Assembly (NCBI RefSeq): GCF_014203425.1
Contig: NZ_JACHJC010000001.1
Span: forward strand, 4,490,001 to 4,554,000
DNA: 64,000 nt
Reading direction: 5' to 3'
From: Micromonospora echinospora
GTDB lineage: Bacteria; Actinomycetota; Actinomycetes; Mycobacteriales; Micromonosporaceae
Shown here: positions 63,366 to 64,000 of the stretch, in pieces
Layout of the letters: every line of letters begins with the position of its first letter
Position numbering within the stretch: the first letter of the stretch is position 1
Notes under the pieces: model-generated
The model's input: only the letters and a program-made list of their open reading frames with translations
Told to the model about the DNA's origin: nothing
The model's database searches: none
Made by a program: the position numbers and the translations under genes

Positions 63366-63396
63366 CGGCCCGCGCCCGCCCAGCGAGCGCGGGCCG
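63366..63396 (+). terminator. Terminator after the small membrane protein
   Basis: A perfect 10-bp stem (CGGCCCGCGC and its complement) with an 11-base loop, followed by TT, lies 25 bases after the stop. Confidence 0.75.
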
Positions 63397-63524
63397 TTCC
63401 GTGCGAGCCGGGCGGTGTGCCACTACCTCTCAGGCGTCCTAGGAGGCTGGGTTTAGTCGGGGTTTGCCGGGCGGAGGGGTGGGAACGGCAGCGGTTCGCC
63501 GACGACGGGAACGGAGAACCGGGC

Positions 63525-64000
63525 ATGCGGATCGGCTACAAGCTCGCCTCGGAGGCGTTCGGGCCCCAGGAACTGATCCGGCAGGCGATCCGGGCCGAGG
63601 AGGCCGGCTTCGACTTCGTCGAGATGAGCGACCACTACCACCCCTGGCTGGAGTCGCAGGGGCACTCCTGCTTCACCTGGAGCGCGCTCGGCGCGATCGC
63701 CGCCCGTACCGGCACGCTCGGCCTCGCCACCGGGGTCACCTGCCCCACCGTCCGCTACCACCCGGCGATCGTCGCGCAGGCCGCGGCGACCATGGCGCTG
63801 ATCTCCGACGGGCGGTTCACGCTCGGAGTGGGCGCCGGCGAGCGGCTCAACGAGCACGTCATCGGGCAGGGGTTCCCCAGCGTACGGGGGCGGCACGAGC
63901 GGCTGCGCGAGGCGCTGGAGATCATCCGGTTGCTCTGGCAGGGCGGTTACCGGTCCTACGAGGGGCGGCACCTGAAGCTGGAGGACGCCCGGATCTGGGA
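63525..64000 (+). CDS. LLM-class F420-dependent oxidoreductase, 3' end cut by window
   Basis: 158 codons are visible from ATG at 63525 (MRIGYKLASEAFGPQELIRQ). EAGFDFVEMSDHYHPW, GLATGVTCPTVRYHPA and LGVGAGERLNEH are hallmarks of F420-dependent glucose-6-phosphate dehydrogenase-like luciferase-fold enzymes, with the active-site His region SDHYHPW. Uses the deazaflavin F420, normal in actinobacteria. GGAG lies upstream. The stop is beyond the window. Confidence 0.9.
   Translation, partial: MRIGYKLASEAFGPQELIRQAIRAEEAGFDFVEMSDHYHPWLESQGHSCFTWSALGAIAARTGTLGLATGVTCPTVRYHPAIVAQAAATMALISDGRFTLGVGAGERLNEHVIGQGFPSVRGRHERLREALEIIRLLWQGGYRSYEGRHLKLEDARIW

Overview
The window is high-GC actinobacterial chromosomal DNA. 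Strong third-position G/C bias, GTG starts, 1-4 base start/stop overlaps, SARP and bkd-type genes, and dispersed palindromes of a kind I associate with Micromonospora suggest a Micromonosporaceae host. That placement is inference, as no rRNA or other phylogenetic marker is present. I see no tRNA, IS element, integrase, attachment site or CRISPR array.

Layout. 0-8 kb: a strictosidine-synthase-like protein (cut by the left edge), an L,D-transpeptidase lipoprotein, a branched-chain 2-oxoacid dehydrogenase operon (bkdA-bkdB-bkdC) read leftwards with a divergent Lrp/AsnC regulator, and a free-standing LigD-type polymerase. 8-18.5 kb: a tightly coupled five-gene operon (WGR/DUF4132, MoxR ATPase, DUF5682, VWA, SWIM) that matches the set I remember as yehI-yehL-yehM-yehP-yehQ (molR region) of E. 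coli. 18.5-25.7 kb: housekeeping genes, including nnrD, a secreted subtilase, a hemerythrin, an SDR, and glyA preceded by a ZTP (pfl) riboswitch.

25.7-60.2 kb is mostly a large type II polyketide locus in several transcription units. Operon A (58.5 to 50.8 kb, leftwards) holds a TcmI-like cyclase, a complete dedicated acetyl-CoA carboxylase (fused AccD-AccA, BCCP, biotin carboxylase), an ACP-aromatase/cyclase fusion, a cupin, KS-alpha and a chain-length factor. Operon B (50.1 to 37.2 kb, leftwards) holds two acyl-activating ligases, two ACPs, two more ketosynthases, a small KS-like protein, 4-hydroxymandelate synthase, a PhyH dioxygenase, a DUF3050 haem-oxygenase-like protein, a second E1alpha/E1beta pair and an ATP-grasp protein. 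Operon C (30.3 to 25.7 kb, leftwards) holds a P450, an esterase, a hydroxymandelate oxidase and an HpgT-like aminotransferase. Rightward genes add a third ligase plus an MFS exporter (32-34.8 kb), a GNAT (50.4 kb), and a SARP activator with a second TcmI-like cyclase (58.9-60.2 kb).

How the genes could work together (inference): HmaS and Hmo make 4-hydroxybenzoylformate from 4-hydroxyphenylpyruvate. This could be transaminated to 4-hydroxyphenylglycine, or oxidatively decarboxylated by the orphan E1 pair to a 4-hydroxybenzoyl unit. Operon B's ligases, ACPs and KSs look like a starter or side-chain module feeding the operon A minimal PKS, whose chain-length factor has Ser where the usual priming Gln should be. 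No ketoreductase or malonyl transferase is present.

34.8-37.2 kb holds ordinary genes (YjbR-like, HAD, SGNH) and a repeat-rich intergenic block between the transporter and operon B. 60.4-64 kb returns to general genes: a membrane protein with a helix-hairpin-helix end, an LtrA-like protein, a tiny membrane protein, and a luciferase-like F420 oxidoreductase cut by the right edge.
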